Positions 8,713-18,387 are shown, counted from the stretch's first letter. The stretch: DNA of 64,000 nt from Nocardia sp. BMG51109 (GCF_000526215.1 NZ_JAFQ01000004.1:2914001-2978000), one strand, 5' to 3'. Notes: a model not told the origin generated them from the letters alone. Numbers and translations are program-made.

Positions 8713-10271
8713 GCCGAGCCACCAAGAAGCACCCCGGCCGGATCCTGTTCGTGGGATCGGGCCCCGGTGATCCGGCGCTGCTCACCGTGCGGGCCCGCGA
8801 GGTCCTCGGGCGGGCAACGCTGGCGTTCACCGACCCCGATGTCGACAAGACCGTGTCGGCCCTGGTCGGTGCCGCGGTGGAGCCGGGCCCGGACGGCGAG
8901 CCGACGGTCGACGTGCGCCCGGCGCTCGGCGAACCGGCGGAGGTGGCCAAGACCCTGATCTCGGAGGCCCGCGGCGGCAACGATGTGGTCCGGCTGGTCT
9001 CCGGCGATCCGCTGACCACCGATTCGGTGATCGCGGAGGTCAACGCGGTCACCCGCTCACACATGACCTTCGAGGTGCTGCCCGGCCTGCCGTCGGGCAG
9101 CACCGTCCCGGCCTATGCGGGAATCGCGCTGGGCTCCAAGCACACCGAGGTGGATGTGCGCGGCGAGGTGGACTGGGCCGCCGTCGCCGGCGCGCCGGGG
9201 CCGCTGGTGCTGCACGCCACCTCCGGGCATCTGGCCGAGACCGCCAGCGCGCTGGTGGAGCACGGCCTGGCGCCGCAGACGCCGGTCGCGGTCACGGTCC
9301 GCGGCACCACCCGCCAGCAGCGCACCATCGAGGCGACGCTGGCGACCCTGAACTCCGCCGCCTCCGAACTGGTCGGCCCGCTGGTCGTCACGGTCGGCAA
9401 GGAGGTCGAGAAGCGGTCGAAGATGTCCTGGTGGGAGTCGCGGGCGCTGTACGGCTGGACCGTGCTCGTGCCGCGCACCAAGGAACAGGCCGGCGAGATG
9501 AGCGAGAAGCTCGTCATGCACGGCGCCATTCCGATGGAGGTGCCGACCATCGCCGTCGAGCCGCCGCGCAGCCCCGCGCAGATGGAGCGCGCGGTGAAGG
9601 GCCTGGTCGACGGCCGCTACCAGTGGGTGGTGTTCACCTCCACCAACGCGGTGCGCGCGGTGTGGGAGAAGTTCGGCGAATTCGGCCTGGACGCGCGGGC
9701 GTTCTCGGGTGTGAAGATCGCCTGCGTCGGCGAGGCCACGGCCGACAAGGTGCGCTCGTTCGGCATCAATCCGGAGCTGGTGCCGAGCGGTGAGCAGTCC
9801 TCCGAGGGTCTGCTCGCCGACTTCCCGCCCTACGACGATGTCTTCGACCCGGTGAACCGGGTCCTGTTGCCGCGCGCCGACATCGCCACCGAGACGCTGG
9901 CCGAGGGTCTGCGCGACCGCGGCTGGGAGATCGACGACGTCACCGCGTACCGGACGGTGCGGGCCTCGCCGCCGCCCGCCGAGACCCGCGAGATGATCAA
10001 GACCGGCGGCTTCGACGCGGTCCTGTTCACCTCGTCGTCGACGGTGCGGAATCTGGTCGGCATCGCCGGAAAGCCGCACGCGCGCACCATCGTTGCCTGC
10101 ATCGGCCCCAAGACCGCCGAGACGGCCATCGAATTCGGCCTGCGCGTGGACGTGCAGCCCGAGCTGGCCCAGGTCGGTCCGCTGGTCGACGCGCTGGCCG
10201 AACACGCCGCGCACCTGCGTGCCGAGGGCCTGCTGCCCCCGCCGCGCAAGAAGAGCCGCCGCAGCCGCTAG
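8709..10271 (+). CDS. hemD: Bifunctional uroporphyrinogen-III C-methyltransferase-like / uroporphyrinogen-III synthase
   Basis: 520 residues in two parts. The first 250 form a tetrapyrrole-methylase domain (ILFVGSGPGDPALLT at the N-terminus, then RLVSGDPL). The second half, from about residue 265, is the HemD fold (WTVLVPRTKEQAGEM, then VVFTSTNAVRAVWE and VLFTSSSTVRNL), which cyclises hydroxymethylbilane to uroporphyrinogen III. The same fusion is found in mycobacteria (Rv0511). Whether the methylase half is active for siroheme or cobalamin cannot be told. ATG at 8709 overlaps the preceding mini-ORF. A perfect 16-bp hairpin follows, so the rex-hemACD transcript probably ends here. Confidence 0.93.
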   Translation: MSRATKKHPGRILFVGSGPGDPALLTVRAREVLGRATLAFTDPDVDKTVSALVGAAVEPGPDGEPTVDVRPALGEPAEVAKTLISEARGGNDVVRLVSGDPLTTDSVIAEVNAVTRSHMTFEVLPGLPSGSTVPAYAGIALGSKHTEVDVRGEVDWAAVAGAPGPLVLHATSGHLAETASALVEHGLAPQTPVAVTVRGTTRQQRTIEATLATLNSAASELVGPLVVTVGKEVEKRSKMSWWESRALYGWTVLVPRTKEQAGEMSEKLVMHGAIPMEVPTIAVEPPRSPAQMERAVKGLVDGRYQWVVFTSTNAVRAVWEKFGEFGLDARAFSGVKIACVGEATADKVRSFGINPELVPSGEQSSEGLLADFPPYDDVFDPVNRVLLPRADIATETLAEGLRDRGWEIDDVTAYRTVRASPPPAETREMIKTGGFDAVLFTSSSTVRNLVGIAGKPHARTIVACIGPKTAETAIEFGLRVDVQPELAQVGPLVDALAEHAAHLRAEGLLPPPRKKSRRSR

Positions 10272-10311
10272 GGCGGTGTGCCGGTGCTCGAGCATGCACC
10301 GGCACACCGCC
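10272..10311 (+). terminator. Perfect 16-bp hairpin after hemD
   Basis: GGCGGTGTGCCGGTGC (10272-10287), eight-base loop, and exact reverse complement (10296-10311). It starts on the base after the hemD stop codon. No T-run follows. Confidence 0.8.
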
Positions 10312-10401
10312 TCGGACCCCTCATCGGTCCGAATCCGGTTGGCCTGTCTCCGCCGAGGTCGCTCTCCTCGTACGGTTGTCTTCTCGTTCCGCCCGTCGGG
10401 G

Positions 10402-10630
10402 CCTTACCGGACCGGCTTGGGCGAACGCAACGGCCCGCACCACAGGACCGAGCCCGCTGGACCAGCTTGGGTGGCCGGCCTGCGCCACGGACCGAGCCCG
10501 CTGGACCGACCTCGGCGGTCGCAACGACCCGCACCACGGGACCGAGTGCGCCGGACCGACCCGGGTGTGGTCGCAACGGTTCGCGCTGCGGGACCGAGTG
10601 CGTTGGGACGGCATGGGCGGCCGTGTGGGA
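10402..10630. repeat. Degenerate tandem repeat of 45-52 bp, about five units
   Basis: ACCGAG starts occur at 10446, 10491, 10541 and 10593, each followed by a GGACC-rich block, TCGCAACG and a CGCACCACGGG-like end. A divergent first unit begins near 10402. Together with the hemD hairpin it explains the roughly 400 bases between hemD and the next gene. No gene is visible in it. Confidence 0.7.
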
Positions 10631-10676
10631 CGACCGGCCGTTCGCAGCGGACGGGCACCTGATCGGTTGGTTCGTT

Positions 10677-10949
10677 TCAGCGGCGGGCGCGCATTACGTC
10701 TCGGACCAGGCGGCAGGTCTTGTCGGACGGTGGGCGGACGCCGACGAGTTCGGCCGTGTGGCGGATGGTTTCGTTATCGGCCAGGCCGGCGCGGTAGACC
10801 CCGGAATCGAGTAGCGCGATCGCCAGGCGCATCGCCTTCAGCCGGCGATTGTGGGTGACGTACCACGACCGCGGGCGGCCCGGTGGCAGCGGACTTTTCA
10901 CCAGCGGGACATACGGCCGATCGATGATCGTCGGTGCGGTTGCGGCCAC
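10677..10949 (-). CDS. Hypothetical protein, 90 residues
   Basis: I do not recognise a family. The protein is basic with a likely helical middle (RLKAMRLAIALLDSGVYRAGL) and a conserved-looking C-terminus. The GTG start has a strong GGAGG six bases upstream, which makes it a convincing gene. It points toward the repeat array and hemD, with no operon partner. No signal peptide or membrane segment is seen. Confidence 0.7.
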   Translation of the reverse strand: MAATAPTIIDRPYVPLVKSPLPPGRPRSWYVTHNRRLKAMRLAIALLDSGVYRAGLADNETIRHTAELVGVRPPSDKTCRLVRDVMRARR

Positions 10950-11306
10950 GAGATCCTCCCCTCGCCTCGGGAATCCTCACGAATTCCTTTCGAACACATC
11001 TTCGATTGTACCGCACCGCGACGACAAAATCCGCTGCTTGCCACAGGTTTCGTGGCTGGGTCGACGATGCCGCCACCCGTGAGCCGGTTGCTGGGTTCGG
11101 GCCGCGCGAAGGTGGACGACCGTAGTCGCCGGCGGTGCTCGGCGGCCGGTGAGTCGGCCCGTGGCGCACTCCGTCCCGCGGCCCCGAGTGACCGTCGCTT
11201 GCGTTGCGCTCGTGGTGGTATCGCTACCGAGGCCAGGCAGGTCGTGCCGGGTCCGTTCCCGGTTGCCGAGTGACAGTGCGGTGTCATACGACGGCGCGGC
11301 GGTGGG
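10950..11306. other. Intergenic region, no gene seen
   Basis: 357 bases between two minus-strand genes. Open frames on both strands have no ribosome site and an arginine/serine-rich composition typical of shadow frames. The bases next to 10949 must include the leader of the 90-residue gene; no clear promoter was found. Confidence 0.5.
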
Positions 11307-12140
11307 TCAGTCCCAGTGCATCAGGTCGAGGGCTCCCGGATGGCCCAGGGCCGCCGCGCGTTCGAGCCAGCGGGCGGATTCCTGGTGGGCGGCAAGGGGA
11401 TCGGCGTGGGCGGCGCCATCGGGAGGGAACGCCTGCTGCGCGGAGTGGTCGAGGAATTTCGCGAGGCGGAGCATGGATTCGGCGTCACCGGACTCCGCAC
11501 CGCGACGCAACCAGTGTTCGGCCGCCGCCTCGTCACCGGATTCGAGCAGGACGGTGCCGAGCACCGCCAGGGCGTCCGTGCGACCGCGCCGGGCGGACTC
11601 GGTGAGAAGTTCGGTGGCCCTGGGGATTTCTCCGCGCCGGGCCAGGCGTACGGCGAGATTGCGCATGGCCGTGGGCTCGCCCGCGCGGGCGGCGCGCTCG
11701 TACCAGCGTTCGGCCTCGGCCGCCTGATCGCGCCGGTCGGCGAGCGCGCCCATATTGCACATCGCCTCGGGCAGTCCGGATTCGGCCGCCGGGAGCAGCC
11801 AGAACTCGGCGGCCTCGATCTCGCCGCGCTCCAAGTGCAGGATGCCCAGTTGCTGTGCGGCATCGTGATTTCCGGCCGCGGCCGCCTGTTCCAGCGTCAG
11901 CACGGCCTCGGCGATCCGGCCGTCCTGCCAGGCCAGCGCGCCGATCCGGCCGAGCGCGGCCACACTGCCGAGATCGGCCGCGCGGCGCAACCACGACTCG
12001 GTTCCGGCCCGGTCGCCCGCATCCCACAGGCGCTCCGCGAGCATCTCCATCGCGGTGCGGTCGCCACCCTCGGCGGCTGCCCGCAGCGCCCGGAGGGCAG
12101 GACTCGGACCGGGCGTGATCCTTTCGCTCGATTCGGACAC
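11307..12140 (-). CDS. Sel1/TPR-like repeat protein
   Basis: 277 residues made almost entirely of about seven helical repeats of roughly 35 residues with the pattern A..W..RAA..G...A...LG, for example AEHWLRRGAESGDAESMLRLA near 190-210. This is the Sel1-like class of tetratricopeptide repeats, which form protein-binding scaffolds. There is no signal peptide or catalytic domain. GTG start with GGAGG four bases upstream. It is transcribed away from hemB. Partner proteins are unknown. Confidence 0.8.
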   Translation of the reverse strand: MSESSERITPGPSPALRALRAAAEGGDRTAMEMLAERLWDAGDRAGTESWLRRAADLGSVAALGRIGALAWQDGRIAEAVLTLEQAAAAGNHDAAQQLGILHLERGEIEAAEFWLLPAAESGLPEAMCNMGALADRRDQAAEAERWYERAARAGEPTAMRNLAVRLARRGEIPRATELLTESARRGRTDALAVLGTVLLESGDEAAAEHWLRRGAESGDAESMLRLAKFLDHSAQQAFPPDGAAHADPLAAHQESARWLERAAALGHPGALDLMHWD

Positions 12141-12494
12141 CGCACCTCCCCGGATCGACTCACCCGCAGTATCCCGCAGCGCCTACCTTCGCCTCATCAC
12201 ACGGTGGACCCGATTACGCGGCGGTGCTTGTCTGTCGCTCGATCAGGCAGCAGCGCCTGCCGTACGCCCCTGACCCCTTGTGGCCGACCGTACCGGCCCT
12301 CGCGGCCGTGCACCACGAGGCCGTGACACCGTCGGCCGCAGGCAGGGATTCCGGCCCCGGACAACTCGAGCGCCCCGTGACGGCGCGGACCGACTCGCCT
12401 CGGTCCCGGCCTTCGTCCGCGTGGCCGATCTCGTCCGAGAGGTGTGCCGGAGGTGCCCGCGACAGGCCCGGGAGCGGGGCGTATCGTGCGGTTC
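12141..12494. other. Divergent intergenic region between the Sel1-like gene and hemB
   Basis: 354 bases that should hold both promoters. The open frames crossing it are low-complexity extensions of the flanking genes. No convincing operator or RNA element was found; no match to the Rex operator was seen here, in contrast to the rex-hem promoter. Confidence 0.4.
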
Positions 12495-13472
12495 ATGACC
12501 GGAATGGACCGCCCGCGGCGGTTGCGTCGTACCCCCGCACTGCGTCGCCTCGTCGCCGAAACCACGTTGGAGCCAAGGCAATTGGTGCTGCCGATGTTCG
12601 TCGCCGACGGACTGGCGGAGGCGCGCGAGATCGGTTCCATGCCGGGCGTTCATCAGCACACGCTGGATTCGCTGCGCAAGGCGGCCGTGGCGGCCGTCAC
12701 CGCCGGGGTCGGCGGGCTGATGCTGTTCGGCGTGCCCCGCGCGGAGGACAAGGACCCGACCGGCAGCCAGGCCGCCGCGCCGGACGGCATTCTCAACCGC
12801 GGCCTGCGCGCCCTCGCCGAGGAGGTGGGCGATTCGACGGTGGTCATGGCCGACACCTGCCTGGACGAATTCACCGACCACGGCCACTGCGGCGTGCTGT
12901 CGCCCGACGGTGCCGTCGACAACGACGCCACCCTCGAACGCTATGTCGACATGGCGCTGGCCCAGGCCGAGGCGGGCGCCGACCTGCTCGGCACCAGCGG
13001 CATGATGGACGGCCAGGTGGGTGTGATCCGGGCCGGCCTGGACGCCGCCGGTCGCACCGACACCGGCATCCTCGCCTACGCCGCGAAGTACTCCTCGGCG
13101 TTCTACGGGCCGTTCCGCGAGGCCGTCGCCTCCTCGCTGCAGGGCGACCGCCGCACCTATCAGCAGGATCCGGCCAACCGCCGGGAGGCGCTGCGCGAAC
13201 TGGACCTGGACCTGGCCGAGGGCGCCGACATCGTGATGGTGAAGCCGGCCATGTCCTACCTGGACATCCTGCGCGACGTCGCCGACCACTCGCCGGTGCC
13301 GGTGGCCGCATATCAGATCTCCGGCGAATACGCGATGATCACCGGCGCCGCCGAGCGCGGCTGGATCGACCGTCGCGCCGCCGTACTGGAATCGCTGGTG
13401 GGTATCCGCCGGGCGGGCGCGGACTTCGTGCTCACCTACTGGGCTACCGAGGCCGCGCACTGGCTGTCGTGA
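12495..13472 (+). CDS. hemB: Delta-aminolevulinic acid dehydratase (porphobilinogen synthase)
   Basis: 325 residues. It condenses two 5-aminolevulinate molecules to porphobilinogen. Schiff-base lysines are seen at about 198 ([12 protein letters not shown]) and 250 ([10 protein letters not shown]). The metal site reads [13 protein letters not shown]: the first and third cysteines of the zinc-type site are present, at about 122 and 132, but the middle one is Asp, a mixed form. ATG 12495 is used; the open frame extends upstream without support. The stop overlaps the next gene (GTGA). Confidence 0.95.
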   Translation: MTGMDRPRRLRRTPALRRLVAETTLEPRQLVLPMFVADGLAEAREIGSMPGVHQHTLDSLRKAAVAAVTAGVGGLMLFGVPRAEDKDPTGSQAAAPDGILNRGLRALAEEVGDSTVVMADTCLDEFTDHGHCGVLSPDGAVDNDATLERYVDMALAQAEAGADLLGTSGMMDGQVGVIRAGLDAAGRTDTGILAYAAKYSSAFYGPFREAVASSLQGDRRTYQQDPANRREALRELDLDLAEGADIVMVKPAMSYLDILRDVADHSPVPVAAYQISGEYAMITGAAERGWIDRRAAVLESLVGIRRAGADFVLTYWATEAAHWLS

Positions 13473-13987
13473 ACCAGTGGAGTCCGCCGGGGCACCCGGA
13501 GCCGGCCAACACGCCGCCGGATGTCCATACCGCCTGCCAGTTGTGGTGGGCCGTCATCGGCCTCGGCGTGGTGCGGCTGATCGCGGGTGCCGTGGACCGG
13601 TTCCTCAACCGGCGTCAGCTCGCGAAGGACCTTTTCGACCAGGTGCGCGCGCAGCAGCCCGAAGCCTCGCTCGCGCAGGTCGAGCTGGTGGTGTCGGTGA
13701 TGCAGGTGCTGATGGTGGTGTTCGGGCTGGCGCTGGCCGTCGGTGCCCTGGCGGTGGTGCACCAGCTGCGCCGCGGCCGGCTGTGGGCGCGGACGCTGCT
13801 GGACGTGGCGGCCGCGGTGCTGGTGTTCGGCGCGATCGGGACGATGATCGGCCTGGGCGGAATTCAGGGCGTCGTCGCGATGGTCACCGGCGCGGTGGCG
13901 ATCCTGCAGGCCGTCCTGGCGGGTGGCGCGCTGTTTCTGTGCCGCAGAAGCGAATCCGATACTTTCTTCCGGACGAATGCGCGGTGA
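13469..13987 (+). CDS. Hypothetical membrane protein after hemB
   Basis: 172 residues with about four hydrophobic segments: [16 protein letters not shown] near residue 25, [18 protein letters not shown] near 80, a third near 115-130 and a fourth near 140-160. GTG start overlaps the hemB stop, so it is in the hemB transcript. A transmembrane protein gene (Rv0513) holds the same position in M. tuberculosis. No function is known. Confidence 0.8.
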   Translation: MNQWSPPGHPEPANTPPDVHTACQLWWAVIGLGVVRLIAGAVDRFLNRRQLAKDLFDQVRAQQPEASLAQVELVVSVMQVLMVVFGLALAVGALAVVHQLRRGRLWARTLLDVAAAVLVFGAIGTMIGLGGIQGVVAMVTGAVAILQAVLAGGALFLCRRSESDTFFRTNAR

Positions 13988-14000
13988 AAATACTCGGAGT

Positions 14001-14028
14001 TTGTTGCGAGTAGATCAGGATGTATCGT
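14001..14028 (+). promoter_or_regulatory. Candidate promoter
   Basis: TTGTTG (14001-14006) and TATCGT (14023-14028) with a 16-base spacer, in a relatively A/T-rich patch about 100 bases before the 39-residue membrane protein. Weak prediction. Confidence 0.3.
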
Positions 14029-14126
14029 GAGAGCAGTCACAGAGGATTTGGGAACCGGAAGTCGTTTCTCGGACGTTGTTCTCCGAGGTCGCTTTATGCG
14101 GACGGCTCCGGTGGAGCGGAGCAACG

Positions 14127-14246
14127 ATGCGCGTGGTCATTCAGCAGCCGCAAAGCCTTCGGCGGGACGTACTGGTCGTGAGCCTGCTGATCCTGTTCGG
14201 ATTGCTCACCCTCGCCGTCCTGTTGCTCCCGGGGGCGGTCGGCTGA
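14127..14246 (+). CDS. 39-residue single-pass membrane protein
   Basis: Starts MRVVIQQPQSLRRDVLVV and continues into one long hydrophobic helix (SLLILFGLLTLAVLLLPG). A purine-rich GGAGCGGA lies before the ATG. It ends 10 bases before the next gene, so it probably belongs to the same transcript. The product is a small protein with N-terminal polar part and one transmembrane span; function unknown. Its third-codon GC bias and clean stop make it likelier than chance. Confidence 0.6.
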   Translation: MRVVIQQPQSLRRDVLVVSLLILFGLLTLAVLLLPGAVG

Positions 14247-14256
14247 CCTCCGCCGT

Positions 14257-14772
14257 ATGAACGAAGCCCAGACCGCGCCTACGGTGCTGTTCGCCGAGCC
14301 GGGTGCCCGTTGGCGCACGGTCGCCTACGGTCCGCTGCTGTGCCTGGCCGTCCTGCTGCTGGAACTCGTGCTGCGGGGGCAGGTGCACTGGTTCGGGCTG
14401 GGATTCTGTGCCGCGCTGCTGGCCGGTTTCGTGTATTTGCAGGTCGTGGCCGGTCGGCGGCATGTCAGCGTCGAACTGACCGGCAGCACGCTGCGCGAGG
14501 GCACCGAGACCCTGCCGCTGAGCCGGATCGATCAGGTATTGCCCGAGCCCGACGAGGAGTCCTGGGACGACGAGGACTGGCAATCGGCCCGGGCGCTGGG
14601 CGAGCTGAGCGGTGTGCCGCGCCGGCGCAAGGGCATCGGGCTGAAATTGCGCGACGGCGGCGGCCTGGTGCAGGCGTGGGCCCGTGACCATCGCCGGTTG
14701 CGGGCGGAGTTGACCGCCGCGCTGGAGCGGTTGCCGGGTCCCGAATCCGAGGCCGAGGAGGACGTCCGGTGA
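14257..14772 (+). CDS. Hypothetical membrane protein with two N-terminal spans
   Basis: 171 residues. Two transmembrane helices (about 22-40 and 48-65) are followed by a cytosolic part of short beta-strands (HVSVELTGSTLREGTETLPL) and a C-terminal helix (RRLRAELTAALERL). The architecture resembles PH-like or DUF3093-type actinobacterial membrane proteins, but I cannot assign the family with confidence. The stop overlaps the start of the following gene, so they are translated together. Confidence 0.75.
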   Translation: MNEAQTAPTVLFAEPGARWRTVAYGPLLCLAVLLLELVLRGQVHWFGLGFCAALLAGFVYLQVVAGRRHVSVELTGSTLREGTETLPLSRIDQVLPEPDEESWDDEDWQSARALGELSGVPRRRKGIGLKLRDGGGLVQAWARDHRRLRAELTAALERLPGPESEAEEDVR

Positions 14773-15005
14773 TGCGCCGGCTGTGGATCGTGGTCGACCT
14801 GGTGCTGTTGGTGCTGTGTCTCGCGGCGGTCGTGCCGGTCTGGCGGAACGGGACCAGCACCGTCGCCCTCGCCGCGGCGGACGAACTGCCGGGCTTCACG
14901 GCCACCCGCTACTCCGGTCCCTGGCTCGGGTCGGCCACCGTGCTGGTGGCGGTGGCGGGGCTGGCCGTCATCGATCTGGTGGCGCGCTGCGCCCGGTCGC
15001 GCTGA
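14769..15005 (+). CDS. Small membrane protein, 78 residues
   Basis: Two hydrophobic segments (about 5-22 and 52-70) enclose a short extracytoplasmic loop. GTG start at 14769 overlaps the previous stop (GTGA); an ATG three bases later is equally possible. Together with the preceding two genes it forms a compact operon of small membrane proteins between hemB and hemL. No recognised family. Confidence 0.7.
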   Translation: MMRRLWIVVDLVLLVLCLAAVVPVWRNGTSTVALAAADELPGFTATRYSGPWLGSATVLVAVAGLAVIDLVARCARSR

Positions 15006-15253
15006 ACGTCCGGTTCGTTCGCCGCCGGCGCGCCACGGTCGCTGTCGGCGTCGGGGGCACTGTCGGCGTCGGGTCGGTTATCGGTGACGATCAGGTCGAA
15101 TGGGCCGCCGGTTCGCGATCCGGCCGGACGGGGCGCTGTGGCTGGACGGGTCACTGTCGCGATCGAGAACGACGCGGCGTGGCGCGCCGACATCCTTCGG
15201 GTGTCGCCCGAGCCGGCGGACAGGCTCTCCGAACGGGCGGACAATCGGGTCGT

Positions 15254-15502
15254 ATGAAGCGCACAGATCTTGCGAGACGTGCCGCCCGCACGGTGCTGGC
15301 GGCCGGGGTGGTCGGCTCGGCCGCCGTCGGCTCGGCCGTCGATGGGTCCGCCGCCGGTTTCGTATCCGCGTCGCCGGCTGTCGAGTCCGCCTCCGCTCCC
15401 GCTGTGGCGGAGTCCGCACTGCTCGACGTGCTGCCGAACCCGCTGAACTGCCTGCTGACGACGGGTTGGGCAGTGTTCTGCCTCGGTATCCCGCTGTCGT
15501 GA
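15254..15502 (+). CDS. Secreted alanine/serine-rich protein, 82 residues
   Basis: N-terminus MKRTDLARRAARTVLAAGVV is a signal peptide with twin arginines, though not a full Tat motif. A low-complexity Ala-Ser-Val stretch follows, then the C-terminal NPLNCLLTTGWAVFCLGIPLS with two cysteines ten residues apart that could form a disulfide. Unknown function. It converges on the next gene, also secreted, with only 10 bases between the stops. Confidence 0.6.
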   Translation: MKRTDLARRAARTVLAAGVVGSAAVGSAVDGSAAGFVSASPAVESASAPAVAESALLDVLPNPLNCLLTTGWAVFCLGIPLS

Positions 15503-15512
15503 CCGGGTCGGC

Positions 15513-15899
15513 TCAGCCCCAGTTCTGGTAGATGTCGAGCACCCGGGAGCCGTGCGTGCCGGGTGCGTTGAGATAGACCGTCACATTGCCGTCGGGGCGG
15601 TCGGCGGCCTCCCCGATCACCTGGCGCAGCGAGGCGTGCACGTTGCCGTCGTCGTCGCGGTAGAGCTGGGTGTCGGGCTGCAGGGCCGCACCCATCCGGC
15701 TCGGCGGGACCACCTTGGTGACCAGTGCCGGAACCGGGCCCTCGGCCAGGGCGGTGGTCTCCTGGTGGGACAGGGTCATCCCGACCCGCCCCTGATCGGG
15801 CTGGGCAACCGGGACGCCCGCCGCGGCTTGGCCCGCGCCGCAGACCGCGGCCGCGGCCCCGGCGGTGAGCAGGACGGTGCTGAGCAGGACGTTTCGCAT
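15513..15899 (-). CDS. Secreted hypothetical protein, 128 residues
   Basis: A clear Sec signal peptide (MRNVLLSTVLLTAGAAAAVC) with likely cleavage after the alanine-rich region near residue 27. The mature part is about 100 residues with YRDDDGNVHASLRQVIGEAA and NVTVYLNAPGTHGSRVLD, which looks like a compact beta-rich domain. I know no family for it. ATG start with a GGGAGG-type site upstream. Confidence 0.75.
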   Translation of the reverse strand: MRNVLLSTVLLTAGAAAAVCGAGQAAAGVPVAQPDQGRVGMTLSHQETTALAEGPVPALVTKVVPPSRMGAALQPDTQLYRDDDGNVHASLRQVIGEAADRPDGNVTVYLNAPGTHGSRVLDIYQNWG

Positions 15900-16291
15900 G
15901 AAATCCCTCCCGGCCGTGGACGAGTCGTGCCGTCGAGCCTACGTACCGGCAATCGTTCGGCGATTCATATCGGGGAAAAGATGATCCGGCGTGTTGCGGT
16001 TCGCGCGGGCCGCGACTGCCCGGCGGGTGCTCGCGGGCAAACGCTCTTTCCGGCAACGCGTCTCGAGTCTCCGCCCCGTTCGGGGGTCTCCGCCCCATTC
16101 GACTTGTCGGCCGGAGCGCATACCGCACAGGTGATCTTCGCCCCGGCCCACCCCGGCCCGGCGAGTTCCCGGTCCTTCGTGCCCGCCGCCCCATGGGCGA
16201 TGACCTGGGCAGCGGCTCGATCGTGTGCGGTCGCTCACCCAACTACACCCTGTCGTCGACCGGTCGGAGTTCGGCTGCGACACTGGAGGCC
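15900..16291. other. Intergenic region before hemL
   Basis: 392 bases between the divergent secreted-protein gene and hemL. It includes two direct copies of GTCTCCGCCCCRTTCG (16067-16082 and 16086-16101). Frames that cross it are extensions of hemL without ribosome sites. No clear promoter was found. Confidence 0.4.
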
Positions 16292-17623
16292 GTGAGTTCT
16301 TCTCCTCGCGCCGTCCCCGTGCCGATTTCCGCTCGCCTCTTCGACCGTGCCACCGAGATCATTCCCGGCGGCGTGAACTCGCCCGTGCGGGCCTTCAAAT
16401 CCGTGGGCGGCACGCCGCGGTTCATCGCCTCGGGGCGCGGCTGCCTGCTCACCGATGCCGACGGCAACGATCTGGTGGATCTGGTGGGCTCGTGGGGGCC
16501 GATGATCCTCGGCCACGCCCATCCGGCGGTGGTGGAGGCGGTGCAGCGGGCCGCGAGCGGCGGGCTGTCGTTCGGTGCGCCGGCCGAATCGGAGATCGAG
16601 CTGGCCGAGGCCATCGCCGCGCGGGTCGATCCGGTGCAGCGGGTGCGGCTGGTCAACTCCGGTACCGAGGCCACCATGAGCGCGGTCCGGCTGGCGCGCG
16701 GGTACACCGGCCGGAGCAAGATCATCAAGTTCGCCGGCTGCTACCACGGGCATGTGGACGCGCTGCTGGCCGATGCCGGCTCGGGCGTAGCGACGCTGGG
16801 CCTGCCGACCTCCCCGGGCGTCACCGGTGCGCAGGCCGCCGACACCATCGTGCTGCCCTACAACGACCTCGACGCCGTCGCCGCCGCGTTCGCCGAGAAC
16901 CCGGGCGAGATCGCCTGCGTGATCACCGAGGCGGCCGCGGGCAACATGGGCGCGGTCCCGCCGGCCCCCGGATTCAACGCCGGCCTGCGCGAACTCACCA
17001 CCGCGCACGGGGCGCTGCTGATCATGGACGAGGTGATGACCGGTTTCCGGGTGAGCCCGGCCGGCTGGTACGGCCTCGACGGCGTCGCGGGCGACCTGTA
17101 CACATTCGGCAAGGTGATGAGCGGCGGCCTGCCGGCGGCGGCGTTCGGCGGCCGCGCCGACGTCATGGACCGGCTCGCCCCGGTCGGGCCGGTGTACCAG
17201 GCGGGCACGCTGTCCGGGAATCCGGTCGCCATGGCCGCGGGCCTGGCGACGCTGCGGGCCGCCGACGACGCGGCCTACGCCACGCTGGACCGCAACGCGG
17301 AGCGGCTGCGCACCCTGATCACCGAGGCCCTCACCGCAGCCGGTGTCGCCCACGTCGTCCAGTTCGCGGGCAATATGGTGAGCGTGTTCTTCGCCGATCG
17401 CCCGGTGACCGACTATGCCGCCGCCAAGGCCAGCGAGACCTGGCGCTTCCCGCCGTTCTTCCATGCCCTACTCGAGCGCGGCGTGTATCCGCCGCCGAGC
17501 GCGTTCGAGTGCTGGTTCGTCTCCACCGCGCTCGACGAGGACGCATTCGCCCGTATCGCCGCCGCCCTGCCCGCCGCCGCGGCGGCCGCGGCGGCCGCCA
17601 CACCCGAAGGATCCAGCGCGTGA
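16292..17623 (+). CDS. hemL: Glutamate-1-semialdehyde 2,1-aminomutase
   Basis: 443 residues, class-III aminotransferase fold. It converts glutamate-1-semialdehyde to 5-aminolevulinate with PLP, the step after HemA. Visible: [18 protein letters not shown] near the start, [25 protein letters not shown], and the PLP lysine in [11 protein letters not shown] at about residue 274. The C-terminus ends in a run of about 15 alanines. GTG 16292 follows GGAGG closely; a longer frame to 16193 has no support. The stop overlaps the next start. Confidence 0.95.
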   Translation: MSSSPRAVPVPISARLFDRATEIIPGGVNSPVRAFKSVGGTPRFIASGRGCLLTDADGNDLVDLVGSWGPMILGHAHPAVVEAVQRAASGGLSFGAPAESEIELAEAIAARVDPVQRVRLVNSGTEATMSAVRLARGYTGRSKIIKFAGCYHGHVDALLADAGSGVATLGLPTSPGVTGAQAADTIVLPYNDLDAVAAAFAENPGEIACVITEAAAGNMGAVPPAPGFNAGLRELTTAHGALLIMDEVMTGFRVSPAGWYGLDGVAGDLYTFGKVMSGGLPAAAFGGRADVMDRLAPVGPVYQAGTLSGNPVAMAAGLATLRAADDAAYATLDRNAERLRTLITEALTAAGVAHVVQFAGNMVSVFFADRPVTDYAAAKASETWRFPPFFHALLERGVYPPPSAFECWFVSTALDEDAFARIAAALPAAAAAAAAATPEGSSA

Positions 17624-18387
17624 GCGAACCCGAACAGCTCGCCTCAGATCTCGTCGCGAGCTCTGCCCCGATATCGTCCCGCCCGGCCGACGCCCCCGCC
17701 CACGGGACCGACGCCGGCACCGGTGCGACACCGTCGCTGCCCGTGCACGTCGCCTCGGACACCGAGACGATCGTGCACGTCATGCGGCACGGCGAGGTGC
17801 ACAATCCGAAAGGCATCCTGTACGGCCGCCTGCCCGGCTTCAGCCTGTCGGTGTCGGGCCGGTCGCAGGCCGCGGCCGTGGCCCGGTCGCTGGCCGATCA
17901 CGACCTGTCGCTGGTGGTGGCCTCGCCGCTGCAGCGCGCGCAGGAGACCGCGGAACCCATCGCGATCCAGCACGGCGTGGTCGTGCGCACCGACGACAAC
18001 CTGATCGAGGCGGGCAACACCTTCGAGGGGCTGCGGGTGTCGGTCGGCGACGGTGCGCTGCGCAAGCCGCGGCACTGGTGGAAGCTGCGCGACCCGTTCA
18101 CGCCCTCGTGGGGCGAGCCGTACCTGCAGATCGCGCACCGGATGCTGGCCGCCGTGAACAAGGCCCGGGTGGAGGCGGCCGGACACGAGGCGGTGCTGGT
18201 CTCGCATCAGCTGCCGGTGTGGACGCTGCGCCGCTTCCTGGAGGGCAAGCGGCTGTGGCACGATCCGCGGCATCGGCAGTGCTCGCTCGCCTCCGTGACT
18301 TCGCTTGTGTACCAGGGCGATACGCTCATCGATATCGTGTACTCCGAGCCCGCCGGGGGATCGGATCCGCGGGTGGCCGGGGCGTGA
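17620..18387 (+). CDS. Histidine phosphatase (phosphoglycerate mutase) family protein
   Basis: 255 residues. The RHG motif is in [12 protein letters not shown], with the catalytic His at about 57, and the second His in [10 protein letters not shown]. About 45 disordered residues precede the domain. It matches the Rv0525 family, whose substrate is not established. The gene overlaps hemL by four bases and the thioredoxin-like gene by four bases, so it links heme synthesis to cytochrome c maturation in one operon. Confidence 0.88.
   Translation: MSEPEQLASDLVASSAPISSRPADAPAHGTDAGTGATPSLPVHVASDTETIVHVMRHGEVHNPKGILYGRLPGFSLSVSGRSQAAAVARSLADHDLSLVVASPLQRAQETAEPIAIQHGVVVRTDDNLIEAGNTFEGLRVSVGDGALRKPRHWWKLRDPFTPSWGEPYLQIAHRMLAAVNKARVEAAGHEAVLVSHQLPVWTLRRFLEGKRLWHDPRHRQCSLASVTSLVYQGDTLIDIVYSEPAGGSDPRVAGA

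Noticed and set aside
10898..11287. A 129-residue minus-strand gene
   Set aside because: No ribosome site, low-complexity composition, and it overlaps the well-supported 90-residue gene.
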